Positions 52,175-61,945 of a DNA stretch of 64,000 nt are shown in pieces. A program made the position numbers and the translations under genes. The notes under the pieces were generated by a model, which saw only the letters and a program-made list of their open reading frames with translations, did no database searches and was not told the DNA's origin. This DNA comes from Lampris incognitus (taxonomy: Eukaryota; Chordata; Actinopteri; Lampriformes; Lampridae): NCBI RefSeq assembly GCF_029633865.1, contig NC_079215.1, positions 56,590,746-56,654,745 of the forward strand. The letters are read 5' to 3'. Each line of letters begins with the position of its first letter. The stretch's first letter is position 1.

Positions 52175-55100
52175 ACATAGTATCCTAAGAGCAGGAGTGG
52201 AAGACCCGGTTCCTGGACGGGCTTCAGATGTGAGAAGACGGGTTTTGGCCTCTAGAATAAAACATCAGGAATCAGGAACAAGATATTTGTCACTTCCTCT
52301 CATGTACGGCACACACGAAAGAACCGAATTCAGGCTCCCCCCCAGCCCACAGCGGTGCAACACAAAAGACAAAAACACATACAGGAGAACCAACGCCAGC
52401 CAGGATGACTGTGGGAACCACCGGTCTGGGCTAGCGGTTAGCTTAGCCTGCCCCGCTTCCGCCTCCTGTCAGACCGCCCCGGATGTTTCCCCCTCACGCG
52501 CAGCTCCAGGCAGGGCCGTGGTCTCTGGCCCCATCGGACGCAGCAGACCGGGCTCCCCCGGCCGATCCAACGCCAGCTCTCCCAGCCACACACCCTCGAC
52601 ACACCTCCCCCGCACTCCGCACGATAACACAAACCCAGACGCGGACGAAAACACCGCACAGTCGACGCTACGGCCTCCAGACCGCCTCGGTGTTTCCTCC
52701 CGGGCAGGGCCGTGGGCTAGCAGTTAGCTTAGCCTGTCCCGGCTGCCTCCTCCTCGAGCCCACAGGACGCAGCGGGCCGAGCTCTCTCCGCCGATCCAGC
52801 GCCACCTCTCCTAGCCAAGCGAAACCGACGATCAAAATGAAAACCTTCACACGATGACACAAACTTGGGCGCAGAGGCGGACGTGGACAGAGACACTGTG
52901 ACGGGACAGAGACACTGCATAATCGGCCCTGGGTCAGGCCGCCGCAAACGTGAGTCACCTTCCCACTTCGACTACGACTATGAGGGGCGATGGAAGATCT
53001 CCATAGACCTCATGAATCAATTGTTACTATGGGCATATTTGTGCGTACACACCCATGGGATTTTTTAGCCCTCAAGAGCGTCTGACAGGTAGCGACAAAG
53101 CATGATCTTGCAATGAGCAATCACCCAGGCCTGCGAAGACATCGGCGTTGGCCAATCGGTGTCTAAATTCAGGGGTGACCCGGGTTCTACAGTTGTCTCC
53201 GAGACAAACTTCAGGGCCAAAAAAATCCCATGGGGGTGTACGCACAAATTTGCCCATAGTAACGATTGATACATGAGACCCCGGGTGTTCGTATCCAGAC
53301 CACGTGTTTACACACTGACACAATGGGGCAGATGACGGAAGAACAAAGACGACAGAAGACCCCCGCTAACGATAATCGTTTGTTTTCTTGGTGAAACACC
53401 AACTTCAAGATCTCTTATAGAAACTGTTCAAATTTGTTCAAAACCAATACCTGCATGATAAAAGCTATCTTTCAGGGGTTGTTGTGGGCTCAGGCTAGTG
53501 AGTGAAGAGCAGAATCCATGGGGGTTGGGGTTAAAGGTCATCCCTTGGGAGGCTGCATGAAATGTTAAGAGTTTGTCTTTTACGTATATCTTGATTTTAT
53601 TAGGTGTGTGTGTGTGTAGACGTTTGGATTTAAACAGAATATATGCATGAGTAGGAGAGTTTCAGTGACAGATACGAGCAGACAAGCAGGCTGATAAATA
53701 GATATATTCATCTATTTATGCATGTATACGCACAAACATGCATGTATAAGTACCCACATACATATATACTGGCAGACAAAATGGATCTGCATTGGTGCAT
53801 GATGGTGTCATTTGCTGCTCTTGTGGGAAGATGGCGGCGCGAGTTCACGTTTGCGGCGGCCTCACCCAGTACCGTCCATGCAGTGTTTTTGTCCACGTCT
53901 GCATTTAAGTTTGTCTTCATTTGATGGCTGGGAGAGCTGGCGCTGGATCGGCTGGGACAGCTTTGTCTGCTGCGTCCTGTGGGCCCAGGGACCACAGCCC
54001 TGCCTGGAGCTGCGCCCGAGGGCGGTCTGACAGGACGCAGAAGTGGGGCAGGCTAGGCTAACTGCTAGCCTATGCAGACCACCAGTTCTGATGACACAGA
54101 GGGCGGTCTGGCGGAGGCCTCGCCTAGCCTTGACTGTGTTTTTAGTGTTGTCGTGTGGAGTGCGGGGAGGTGTGTCAAAGGTGTCTGGCTGGGAGAGCTG
54201 GTGTTGGATCGGCTGAGGGAGCCTGGTCTACTGCATCCTATGGGCCCAAGGACCACGCTCCTGACCAGAGCTGCACCCAAAGGGGAAACACCGAGGGCGG
54301 TCTGACAGGGCGCAGAAGCGGGGTAGGCTATGCCAGCTGCTAGCCCATGCAGACCAGCACTTCCGACACTCATCCTGGCTGGCGTTTGTTCTCCTGGACA
54401 GCGATTGTTTTTGGACACTTAGTCGTGACTCAGTCACTGATGGCGGCTGCTGTGTGTTGGCCAGACACATGCAATATGCAAAGGTAGAAAGGGAGGAATA
54501 AGCTAGGCAGGGTTACAGAATGAAGAAAGGCAAAAAAGCAACAGACTAATGTTTAATGGAAAGCAGTGGAGCATAAAATGTGAAAGGTGAGGAGAAAAGA
54601 GAGGAGGTCATGAGAGGAGACGTAGGAAGAGGAGATACGAGCTGAATAGCAGCTGCTGTGTGTGTGTATGGGAATGTGGGGGTGTATCAGGAGTCTGGAC
54701 CACTTTATTTGTCGTTTCATTTGAAATGAAACCAAAGGCCGTTTCCCCCAGCCCACAGCAGTGCAACACGAAGACAAAAACACACATCCCAGGGTCTGCT
54801 GCCGCGGTGGTGTAGCGGTCTAAGCGTCGGCTTTGTGTCGATGCAGTTGCCCACTGGGAACTGGGGTTCACGCCCCGGTCTCGTCAGATCCGACTATGGC
54901 CGGACCCGATGAAGCAGCAATAATTGGCACTGCTGTCTTCGGGAGGGGGGCGGAGTCGGCTTGTGTTCGTCACATGGATGCGTCTCTGTGTGTGTGGGAA
55001 AAAGCAGTGGTTCGGCCCGGAGTCGCCTTGTCACGGAAGTGGCGAGGCGACTCCAGGCCGAACCACTGCTTTTTCCGACACATCTCTCCGGCCGGAGAGA

Positions 55101-58100
55101 TGCAGTTGGTGAACACATGCAGTACAAGGGTGGGCGTTTGAACTAAAATAGGGGATCGATCGGCCACTAAATTGGGAGAAAAAGGGGAAAATCAGAAATA
55201 AATAAAAAAAACCACTACAAAAACCCCAAGAACACACATACTAACACATATATCCAAAATAAAAAACAGGAAAAAAAATCACTGTCCAGGAGAGTGAACA
55301 CCAGGATGACTGTCGGAACTGCCGGTCTGCATGGGCTAGCAGCTAGCTTAGCCTGCCCCGCTTCTGCATCCTGTCAGACCGCCCTCGGTGTTTCCTCTTT
55401 GGGCACAGCTCCAGGCAGGGCTGTGGTCCGTGGGCCCACAGGACGCAGCAGATCAAGCTCTCCTAGCCAATCCAGCGCCAGCTCTCCCAGCCATCAAACG
55501 AAGACAAAACTTAAACGCAGACGTGGACAAAGACACTGCATGGACGGTACTGGGTGAGGCCGCCGCAAACGTGAATTTGCACCACCATCTTCCCTGACCG
55601 GAAGCGGAAAGCATGTGTATGTGGGGATGTATGTGTATGTGTATGTGAATGTGGGGGTGAGGTAGTTCACTTGAGTGAGAATGTGCCGATATTTGAATGG
55701 CATTCATAACACAGAGAGAGAGAGGGTCACACACAAGTTGTGTATTTACAAGCTACAAGGTGTACAGTCCGTCAGATCTGCATCCCCCCCCATTCCACAC
55801 CCTCGCTCTTTTAACTGGCCCACCGTGAGCTCTGTTTCCGTGTCATCGTACAGTGACGTCACTGTATTTCATGAATCGAGGAAACGTCGTGAGTCGCATT
55901 CTGCCTGTTAAATATAGTTCATGCTTCCTTCGCCGAAGAGAATGGCAGTAGTCGAGCTGCCATGAAGAGCCTAGTATGGAACAGTGGGGTTACATTATGT
56001 GCACTGATTCTGTCACTTACTGTCTCCATCAAATTCAACCACCCACATAATGTACCGTTTTTCTTCCTCAGATCTGAAACTAGGGTAGGCTCCTCTACCT
56101 AGCATAGTGATGTACACATATTACTGATAGACCTACAAGGTTATTCAGTACATAAATGCAGTTTCTGTGATAGTCGTTATCAATGAGACTTAGAGTAAGG
56201 GACAAATCCAGTTCGGAGATGGATAATCTTACACTACTGCAACTATTACTATTACCACTCCTCGGGGACGTTCAGGCAAGCACTACAAAATGAGCCCACC
56301 ATTCACAGGGTACCACTTTTCTATTGTTACTCTTCAGTGGTACTGCTATACAGTTTCAGTATTGTTTTCAGGTTTTGGATATTTAGGTGTCCTAATTTTT
56401 ATAGTGACATCTTTGATTTCCATTGAGTATGAGACATTTTTTTTCTAAATGTGATATGTTTTTTTTTTAACCTTTACAGTAGACACCAGAGATAATCAAA
56501 ACTAGCCTTTCCCACAGTGAAAGACCAATAATTCATTTGATCACATAGAAGTCAAAGTTGGACTATTTGCATGTTGATTAACTGATCCACCACCTTGTTT
56601 GCAATGGTGATGGACAGGTTGATGGGCGAGATCAGGCAGGAGTCTCCGTGGACTATGATGTTTGCGGATGACATTGTGATCTGTAGCGAGAGTAGGGTGC
56701 AGGTGGAGGAGACAGAAGGGTACCAGCAAGAGTTGAAGGGAAGGTTTACAAGATGGTTGTGAGACCAGCTATGTTATATGGTTTGGAGACAGTGGCACTG
56801 ACGAAAAGTCAGGAGGTGGAGGTGGAGCTGGAGGTGGCAGAGTTGAAGATGCTAAGATTTTCATTGGGAGTAACGAAGAAGGACAGGATTAGGAACGAGT
56901 ATATTAGAGGGACAGCTCAGGTTGGACGGTTCGGAGACAAAGCAAGAGAGGCAAGATTGAGATGGTTTGGACATGGTTGGAGGAGAGATGCTGGGTATAT
57001 TGGGAGAAGGATGCTGAATATGAAGCTGCCAGGGAAGAGGAAAAGAGGAAGGCCAAAGAGGAGGTTTATGGATGTGGTGAGGGAGGACATGCAGGTGGCT
57101 GGTCTGACAGAGGAAGATGCAGAGGACAGGAAGAAATGGAAATAGATGATCCGCTGTGGCGACCCCTAACGGGAACAGCCAAAAGTAGAAGTAGTGTATT
57201 AACTGACCATCTGCTGCACACAGTCTCTCTGAGATATTGACAAATAAACAGCATTTGAGATATATAAAAGTCCTAGACTAAATGCTGTGTGCAGCAAGCG
57301 GCACCATTTATATTCATTTTAGATTGTCTCTGAATTTGAAAGACATAATGTCACATCATGTCACCTGCTGGCAAGTGTCCTTCCATGTACCAGGTGAGGA
57401 TATCTTGCACTCTGAATCAGTTATTTGGTGGCATTGTAAGCAAGGTTGGACAGTGTGTAACCACTTTTCAAGAGAAGAAGGGGGGGGGGGAATACTTTCT
57501 AACCAAGCATGGTTTCATGCCATAATCAGAATAAATCTCCAAAGGAAGGCACCCAGGAGGCGTCCTAATCAGATGCCTGAACCACCTCAGCTGGCTCCTT
57601 CACATCAGGCCGGTCGGCAAGTGTATGAGATTTCTGGGGAAAATCTGTTCAAGGGCTCTCAACTAAACTGAGATTTATCAACCCATTTCTTACCATGACG
57701 GTGAACTCATCTATGATGCCTTTGCGTTGAAGAACTGAGCTAGCTAGATGTCCAGTAAAGTGGTATTCCTAAAGTTTCAAGTTTTTTTTAAGCAAAGTAA
57801 ATTCTGACTTCCATTGGGGCCCACACAGAAAAAGATGGAAAACAGTGCAAACCATCAGTTAGAGGACACAAACTTTATCAAAGTAACTGCAATGTAAAGT
57901 TGAAGGATGCTCTAGCAGGGGGTAGTTGGCAGTTCCTAGATCGCTCCACAGATAAGGAGACGTGCCACAGATCCTTTTCCTGGTTCTCGCTACTGTTCCC
58001 GTTGATATGGGCCTGCTGAAGCTCATGGGTTTCAGTAAATGATTGTTAGAACTGCAGGCAAGTGACACAAGGTGGTCTGTTTGGCAAAGCTGTTACCCGA

Positions 58101-60557
58101 GCAGCTTTCAGTTTACTTTTAATGGCGCGTCGGCTGATCTCTGTGTGTAATGACACAAAACCTAGCAAACACAGCTTGGCAATAAGGGTACCACGGCCAA
58201 CCCCAAAATATAGACAATTAACTAAAACAAAACGAAACATTGAAACACAACCTTTGTTGGATTAATTGCATCCTACTAGTGTGAGTAGTATTGACGTGGT
58301 GGCCATGGCTTCCATCCTGTTAAGTTAAGCAGGTCAGGCTGGACAACAGCAGTTGCTTATAACGGATTTTCATCTAACTGGCACAGACGGACATGCCAGT
58401 GTCTTATTTGGGTGTTACGACCTTACGGCCTTGCATTATTTAAACATTGGTGTAACTGATAAGAGTATACGATCAAAAAGTCAAAATGCAGGGGTAGACC
58501 ATTTGATCAGTTTCAGCCTTTTGCTGGTATTCAGAGCAACCCCGAGTTTTTCAATGCTTGAACTCTATCTCGTTCTCTTTTCTTCCTTTCCATGTTTTTT
58601 TTTCTCTTCCATGTCTTGTTGAAGACATGGTTGTTCACCTTTAACCTCTTTTAACTCATCATCCCTTTTTTCCGTGCTGTCATTGCAGGAGAACCAGCAC
58701 AACTTTAGAGAGGGCTAGTCCTCCACAGACAAACAAATGACATGTTGGACAACCTAAATGGTTCTGTGTCAGGAGGTCAACATCATCCCCTTGACGCAGG
58801 TACCAATAGGGGTTGAAGAAAAGTTGTCCCCTGCTCGTCAAAGCTCAGCCATACTTTGCCACATATCTAATTAGCACAAGTCTGTGTGCTTTTTTGAGTG
58901 GCGGTGTAACTGATGAGAATTCAGCCAACTATCTTCAGGCAGATCTCTGAGTTGTGCAGATTGACATGTGTAATGGTACCTTCCTGCAGAGCTGTCTCCC
59001 TCTTTTGATGGTCCCTGCAGAGGCACTGATGCCACCCATCACACCTGCCTGCTCCCTGGGAGAGGGCAATATGCTGGCCTTGGGTAAATGCTCTTTACCT
59101 ATATATGGTAAAGAGCAACAGTATTTTCCTATATTTCCCCCATAGGAAAATTACGTTCACCGCACTGCGTGCAGCTCACAGCTCTCCCTCCCAGAGCTCT
59201 CTCGCTACCTTGCTTGCTTGCTTCCTGTTTTTCCCGTTTTTACCCAATTTCCCCTCGGGAATGAATAAAGTATTTCTGATTCTGATTCACTGAACTTGGT
59301 TGTGAGATTATCAGCCGTTCTTGCTCATCCTTCTGATGTATTTCCACACGGCCTTCTACCTGAGCACATCCGCTTAGCGCTGCACCGAACAAAGCACAAA
59401 ACTCCTTCGCCTAAATCTCAACTCCGGCGTAGACCTACGTTTTTGGTCATGGCGTTTGCCTTAAGTTTCCTTTGGGGTAGTCATAGTTATAGTTGTGTAC
59501 TGCTGGTTTCACTGGACTCAACACTTAACACATAGCGCACAACTGCAGGAAGCCAGTGAATCCAGCCGCGAATTTAAAGATTGCAGCAACGGTCTAACGG
59601 TGCCAAATTACATCTGGACCTTTGAATCGGCAGGTTTGTGACTTGCGATTGATGACAGAGCTGTACAGATTATTATTCCTGCTATCAAAAACTTCTCCAG
59701 TGGCGGTAACCACACAGTAAAGCAAGTTAGCAAAGCAATAAGGCACGTATGACACCATTTGGGACACTTATGCACTGACTACTGCGGCTGTGTGAGATGT
59801 TCTGTTGACTCACCCAGGATCCTTAGCTGAGTGACGGCCCCATGTAGACCAAAGAACATCCAGAGGGGACGGGAGTTGTCCACACACACCTGCATGCCGA
59901 CATTAGTGCCATTGTGGCTGAGGATGACCTCGCCCTCCTGGTTGACCAAGAAGCCCAGGATGTCGCTGTTCTGGAGAGGGGTGGGCACCCGACACACCGC
60001 CCAGAACTCTTTCCGATCCACCAGAGCCTCTGGGTTGTAGGGCAGGTCGCTGGGCCGGAGCATTGCCGGGTCGCAGGAGGTCACGCCGTAGGACAGCGAG
60101 CCTGAGCGTGCTGGGCTGGACTTTGTAACTTTGATGAAGACGGTCTCAGCGGTGTGCAGCGGCCGGTCTGTGAAGACCAAGGTGCGCTCCTCGCGGGTGT
60201 GCTCGGCACGCACGTGCTCAGAGCGGGCCACCGTCTGCTCGTCCAAAGTTTTGATGTGGGTGCCGCGAAGCTGGTGGAAGCGGAGGTCGCTCTCCAGAGT
60301 TGAGGGCAGCAGGGAGGACTGCTGGGAGTTGAGGGAGTTTTGCGGGATGGGGCACGAGGAAGAGGAGGAGGCCGAGGCCAGATGGAGGGTGTGGCGGTGG
60401 GCATGGCTATGGGCGGGGCCTCCGTCCCCTTGCTGCAGATTAAGGTCACACAAGCTGATGGACAGGCGGGAGTCGTCGACTTCGTGGCGCAGAGAGGAGG
60501 AGCGCACTGTGGTGAAGGAGCGCGGACGCAGGCAGTCGGGGGGAACAATCTCGCTGT
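43564..60557 (-). CDS. NEURL1: NEURL1 (neuralized) 3' part, three spliced coding exons
   Basis: Minus-strand gene: exons 60557-59814, 44972-44823 and 43805-43564. Junction phases agree (each exon ends with one base of a Gly codon) and the join gives 378 codons to a natural stop. The product is the C-terminal two thirds of NEURL1, a RING-type E3 ubiquitin ligase of the Neuralized family that acts at membranes in Notch-ligand endocytosis and, in neurons, on CPEB3. Domains in order: end of NHR1 ([15 protein letters not shown]), linker, NHR2, Ser/Pro linker, C3HC4 RING at the C-terminus. Human NEURL1 is 574 residues; the missing first third includes the myristoylated N-terminus and most of NHR1 and is not in the remaining 3.4 kb. 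The position tail to tail with SH3PXD2A matches human 10q. Confidence 0.95.
44005..44375 (-). mobile_element. tRNA-derived SINE, family E, in NEURL1 intron
   Basis: On +: tctccccaattgtactcggc, agactaccacatgcctcctc, cacctgacagtgaggagttt, gacgtagcgcgtgggaggat, then a shortened head with cgaccaagccgggggtaaca. It sits in the 1-kb intron between the last two NEURL1 exons. Confidence 0.83.
44823..44972 (-). CDS. NEURL1: NEURL1 exon, Ser/Pro linker between NHR2 and RING
   Basis: A 150-nt exon with acceptor ccaacag (AG at 44974-44973) and donor gtaggt (from 44822). It encodes (G)[19 protein letters not shown], then ALGSGVSD and CSSTG. The preceding exon ends ILG, so the join reads ILGSTHLAE against ILGSTILAE in human, and ALGS-x-xSD is also shared. 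It is a phase 1-1 exon of exactly 50 codons. A second gt four bases further along would break the frame, so the donor at 44822 was chosen because it restores GGTTPSSP with the RING exon. Confidence 0.92.
45093..45137 (+). repeat. (TA)n microsatellite
   Basis: About 17 TA units with a short interrupted continuation. Confidence 0.93.
45178..45366. mobile_element. Foldback element with about 74-bp arms
   Basis: Arms run from ccaaaggagttgaatcgagt through gaagacgtttcgcccctcat to caagaggc, and back in reverse complement to gattcaactcctttgg, with only about 40 bp between. The gaagacgtttcgcctctcat block is common next to Penelope-like elements in fish, so this may be a solo terminal-repeat pair (inference). 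Confidence 0.82.
45582..45606 (+). repeat. (GA)n microsatellite
   Basis: About 12 GA units. Confidence 0.9.
45711..47315 (+). repeat. 21-bp minisatellite, about 76 units
   Basis: Period 21 bp; dominant unit tgttgtagaagactggagat+g. Four unit types recur: tgttgtagaagactggagatg-like, a tgtttt variant, a tgttttagaggactggtg variant and a tattttagaggactggtggtg-like variant. They occur in runs and in repeated blocks (for example around 45998 and 46205, and 46745, 46915 and 47125), which shows block duplication. Because 21 is a multiple of three and no unit has a stop in this frame, a spurious 556-codon frame results (45698-47368). It lies in the 14.8 kb NEURL1 intron. Confidence 0.96.
47316..47811 (-). 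other. Intron, AT-rich, homeodomain-type TAATTA cluster
   Basis: Unique sequence; 47715-47760 contains acgtaattaattaattaatt, which is self-complementary. No exon seen. Confidence 0.5.
47812..48112 (+). repeat. Complex (TG)-rich array
   Basis: Interrupted TG tracts with recurrent tgtgtgactatgtgtg and gtgtgtaggtatgtgtg units, ending in a pure (TG)n at 48076-48110. A (GGTGCT)n hexanucleotide tract follows at 48130-48160. Confidence 0.9.
48161..49879 (-). other. NEURL1 intron, mixed unique sequence
   Basis: 48160-48700 is CpG-richer than its surroundings and includes attaacatgcaaattagctg, which contains an octamer ATGCAAAT (48322-48336). (GGGC)n at 48480-48499. No exon or named repeat. Confidence 0.5.
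49880..50935 (+). repeat. ACATGAT minisatellite, about 1 kb
   Basis: Array of 10-11 bp units, aacatgatgt and aacatgattat / aacatgactac, often alternating to give a 21-bp dimer. Divergence increases toward the right end, where units such as aacatgctaacatgatgt appear. CATG and partial self-complementarity recur in every unit. Confidence 0.93.
50936..52085 (-). other. NEURL1 intron, mostly unique
   Basis: (CA)n at 51347-51400 and (CTT)n at 51598-51623. No exon or recognised element. Confidence 0.5.
52086..52173 (+). repeat. (TG)n microsatellite
   Basis: About 43 TG units. Confidence 0.97.
52316..52960 (-). mobile_element. Repeat family B, copy 3, with partial tandem duplication
   Basis: On +: acagcggtgcaacacaaaag, gccagccaggatgactgtgg, gcggttagcttagcctgccc, gaccgccccggatgtttccc and cgccagctctcccagccac. 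The block gggccgtgggctagcagtta with cttagcctgtcccggctgcc then repeats, and the element ends at gtcaggccgccgcaaacgtg, the reverse complement of the family head. Confidence 0.8.
53008..53283. mobile_element. Foldback element, family F, copy 2
   Basis: Left arm acctcatgaatcaattgtta ctatgggca-like, with cacacccatgggattttt; right arm aaaatcccatgggggtgtac and gcccatagtaacgattgata. About 65-bp arms. The middle matches the copy at 33695-34015. Confidence 0.82.
53825..54420 (+). mobile_element. Repeat family B, copy 4, with internal duplication
   Basis: Head gaagatggcggcgcgagttc, gcggcggcctcacccagtac and cgtccatgcagtgtttttgt; body with tgctgcgtcctgtgggccca twice (near 53968 and 54232) and gagggcggtctgacagg twice; end tcctggctggcgtttgttct. 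The duplication mirrors that in copy 3. Confidence 0.82.
54715..55610 (-). mobile_element. Repeat family B, copy 5, interrupted by a SINE
   Basis: Left piece 54735-54790 (cagcccacagcagtgcaaca) and right piece 55210-55610 (gaacacacatactaacacat, caccaggatgactgtcggaa, gcagctagcttagcctgccc, ggtgaggccgccgcaaacgt). Between them lies the SINE at 54792-55205. Confidence 0.8.
54792..55205 (+). mobile_element. tRNA-derived SINE nested in family B, with hairpin
   Basis: Head gccgcggtggtgtagcggtc, B box in ggggttcacgccccgg; body tcagatccgactatggccgg. A near-perfect inverted repeat at about 55000-55075 (aaagcagtggttcggcccgg with its reverse complement) forms a hairpin. The 3' end attgggagaaaaaggggaaa resembles the family E tail. 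Confidence 0.82.
55611..56623 (-). other. NEURL1 intron, unique sequence
   Basis: No exon, LINE or SINE recognised. Short GT-rich patch at 55612-55660. Confidence 0.5.
56624..57200 (+). mobile_element. RTE-like LINE fragment, copy 4, internally deleted
   Basis: Begins with the RT core (actatgatgtttgcggatga, encoding MFADD), then jumps at about 56710 to acagaagggtaccagcaaga, losing about 250 bp relative to copy 1. After the jump the frame at 56753-57145 encodes [20 protein letters not shown] and [20 protein letters not shown]. It ends cgacccctaacgggaacagc with almost no AGT tail. Confidence 0.88.
57201..59175 (-). other. NEURL1 intron, little recognised
   Basis: 57535-57600 has a short LINE-like piece (ccaaaggaaggcacccagga, caccacctcagctggctcct-type). 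58290-58340 weakly resembles 5S-derived sequence (gttaagttaagcaggtcagg). The remainder has no named feature. Confidence 0.45.
59176..59292 (+). mobile_element. LINE 3' end
   Basis: tttcccctcgggaatgaata aagtatttctgattctgatt-like terminus; this is the typical 3' end of a teleost LINE with a GATTCT tail. Confidence 0.65.
59814..60557 (-). CDS. NEURL1: NEURL1 exon encoding linker and NHR2
   Basis: A 744-nt exon, acceptor cctccag before 60557 and donor gtgagt from 59813. It begins (D)[16 protein letters not shown], matching the end of NHR1 in human, and continues [18 protein letters not shown] and [14 protein letters not shown], both conserved linker blocks. The NHR2 domain runs from about [20 protein letters not shown] to [12 protein letters not shown], with the family signatures [20 protein letters not shown] and [14 protein letters not shown] domains bind ligands and substrates rather than catalyse. 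The linker carries a His/Ala/Ser-rich insertion ([19 protein letters not shown]) that looks like a lineage-specific low-complexity expansion. The exon is GC-rich, so several other frames are open here by chance. Confidence 0.96.
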
Positions 60558-61045
60558 CTGGAGGCGGGAAAGAAGGGGGGGAAAAGGGTGGTAGGAGGGG
60601 AAAAAAAGGACAGAGGTTAAAAATAGCAGATCCACTGCTGCATTTACGTCAGGCTGCAATTTCCTTGTCAGCCAGTGACCATAAAGTGTGCAGTAAACTA
60701 AATCACAGATGACGGGATTACAGTTCGGATGAAGGCAGAATCCACAAGCTAGTCAGAGTCCAAGGCAACCGTAAAAAAAGAGATCAATTTAACTGTTTAT
60801 GAGCTGTATATAATGTGGTGCACTTCTAATTACACTGCCCCACCGCAGAGGAGAGCGTCACAGGGCTCGTATAGAGACGAAGAACCCCGTTAAAGATGGC
60901 AGCTGCAATTGGTTGCTCTAATATCTGTGTGGTGCTGAATCAGCTTATTCCATATGCCACGTGCTTCATGGTACCAATCAAGGAAGAACAAATTGTTTTT
61001 TTTTTTTTTTAAAAGAAAGAAAGAAATCCAAGGGTGGGTGTGAGT
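60558..61045 (-). other. NEURL1 intron upstream of the NHR2 exon
   Basis: Polypyrimidine tract on the - strand at 60559-60605, then unique sequence. No exon. Confidence 0.55.
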
Positions 61046-61264
61046 GTCACGCTACACCGATCAGCCAAAACATTAAAACCACCCGAGGCCGCTGCCGTCA
61101 GGGAATACGGCTGCCCTGAAGGGGCGCACTTGGTCTGCGTGTCAGAAGTAACATCCGCATGAGTGCCAGGACCCAAGGCTTCCCAGCAGAACAATATCTT
61201 TTTTTATTGTTTATGTATCTTTTATAATTTTACATTTGTATATTTTTCTTTCATCACCTTATTT

Positions 61265-61680
61265 TAGTTATTTACCCCCCTTTCCCTCCCCAGTTGTACT
61301 TGGCCACCGAGCCGTCCCGGTCTCTGCTCCACCCCCTCTGCCGATCCTGGGAGGGCTGCAGACTACCACATGCCTCCTCCGATACATGTGGAGTCGCCAG
61401 CCGCTTCTTTTCACCTGACAGTCAGGAGTTTCACCAGGGGGAAGTAGCGCGTGGGAGGATCACGCTACCCCCCCCCCCGAACAGGCGCCTCCTCTGCCGA
61501 CCAGAGGAGGCGCTAATGCGGCGACCAGGACACGTACCCACATCCGGCTTCCCACTCGCAGACACGGCCGATTGTGTCTGAAAGGACGCCCGACCAAGGC
61601 GGGGGCAACACGGGGATTCGAACCACCGATCCCCGTGTTGGAAGGCAGCGAAATAGACCGCTACTCTACCCGGACGCCCA
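61265..61680 (-). mobile_element. tRNA-derived SINE, family E, nested in Tc1/mariner
   Basis: On +: ccccagttgtacttggccac, gcagactaccacatgcctcc, gaggaggcgctaatgcggcg, gacacggccgattgtgtctg; on the - strand a good B box (ggttcgaatccccg) and head cgtccgggtagagtagcggt. It has the most complete head of the five copies. Confidence 0.87.
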
Positions 61681-61945
61681 TCACCTTATTTTAATTGTTT
61701 TCATCATGATCCTGGTTTTATTGGCTCTAATTCTCTTCGTTTTAACTATGCTCTCGTGGCTTTCCCCTGGCACGTGTTTCCCCTTGTTCGGTGGAGCGGA
61801 TCTGGCATCCGGTCCTATATCTCTATTGTATGTTGTTGCTTCACCTTGACCATGTGCATTATTTCATCCCGTTGTGTAAGGCACATTGTGACGCTGTTTA
61901 GAGAGGTGCGATATAACCAAAGTGTAATATTATTATTATAGAGCA
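61681..61945 (+). mobile_element. LINE-like 3' tail adjoining the nested SINE
   Basis: Ends with gacgctgtttagagaggtgc gatataaccaaagtg-like sequence and an (ATT)n tail, the kind of 3' end used by L2-like LINEs and SINEs. It separates the nested SINE from the rest of the Tc1-like element. Confidence 0.55.

Noticed and set aside
60081..60712. Long frames of 192-193 codons overlapping the NEURL1 NHR2 exon
   Set aside because: GC-rich shadow frames. Only the 59814-60557 minus frame matches NHR2 and has proper splice ends.
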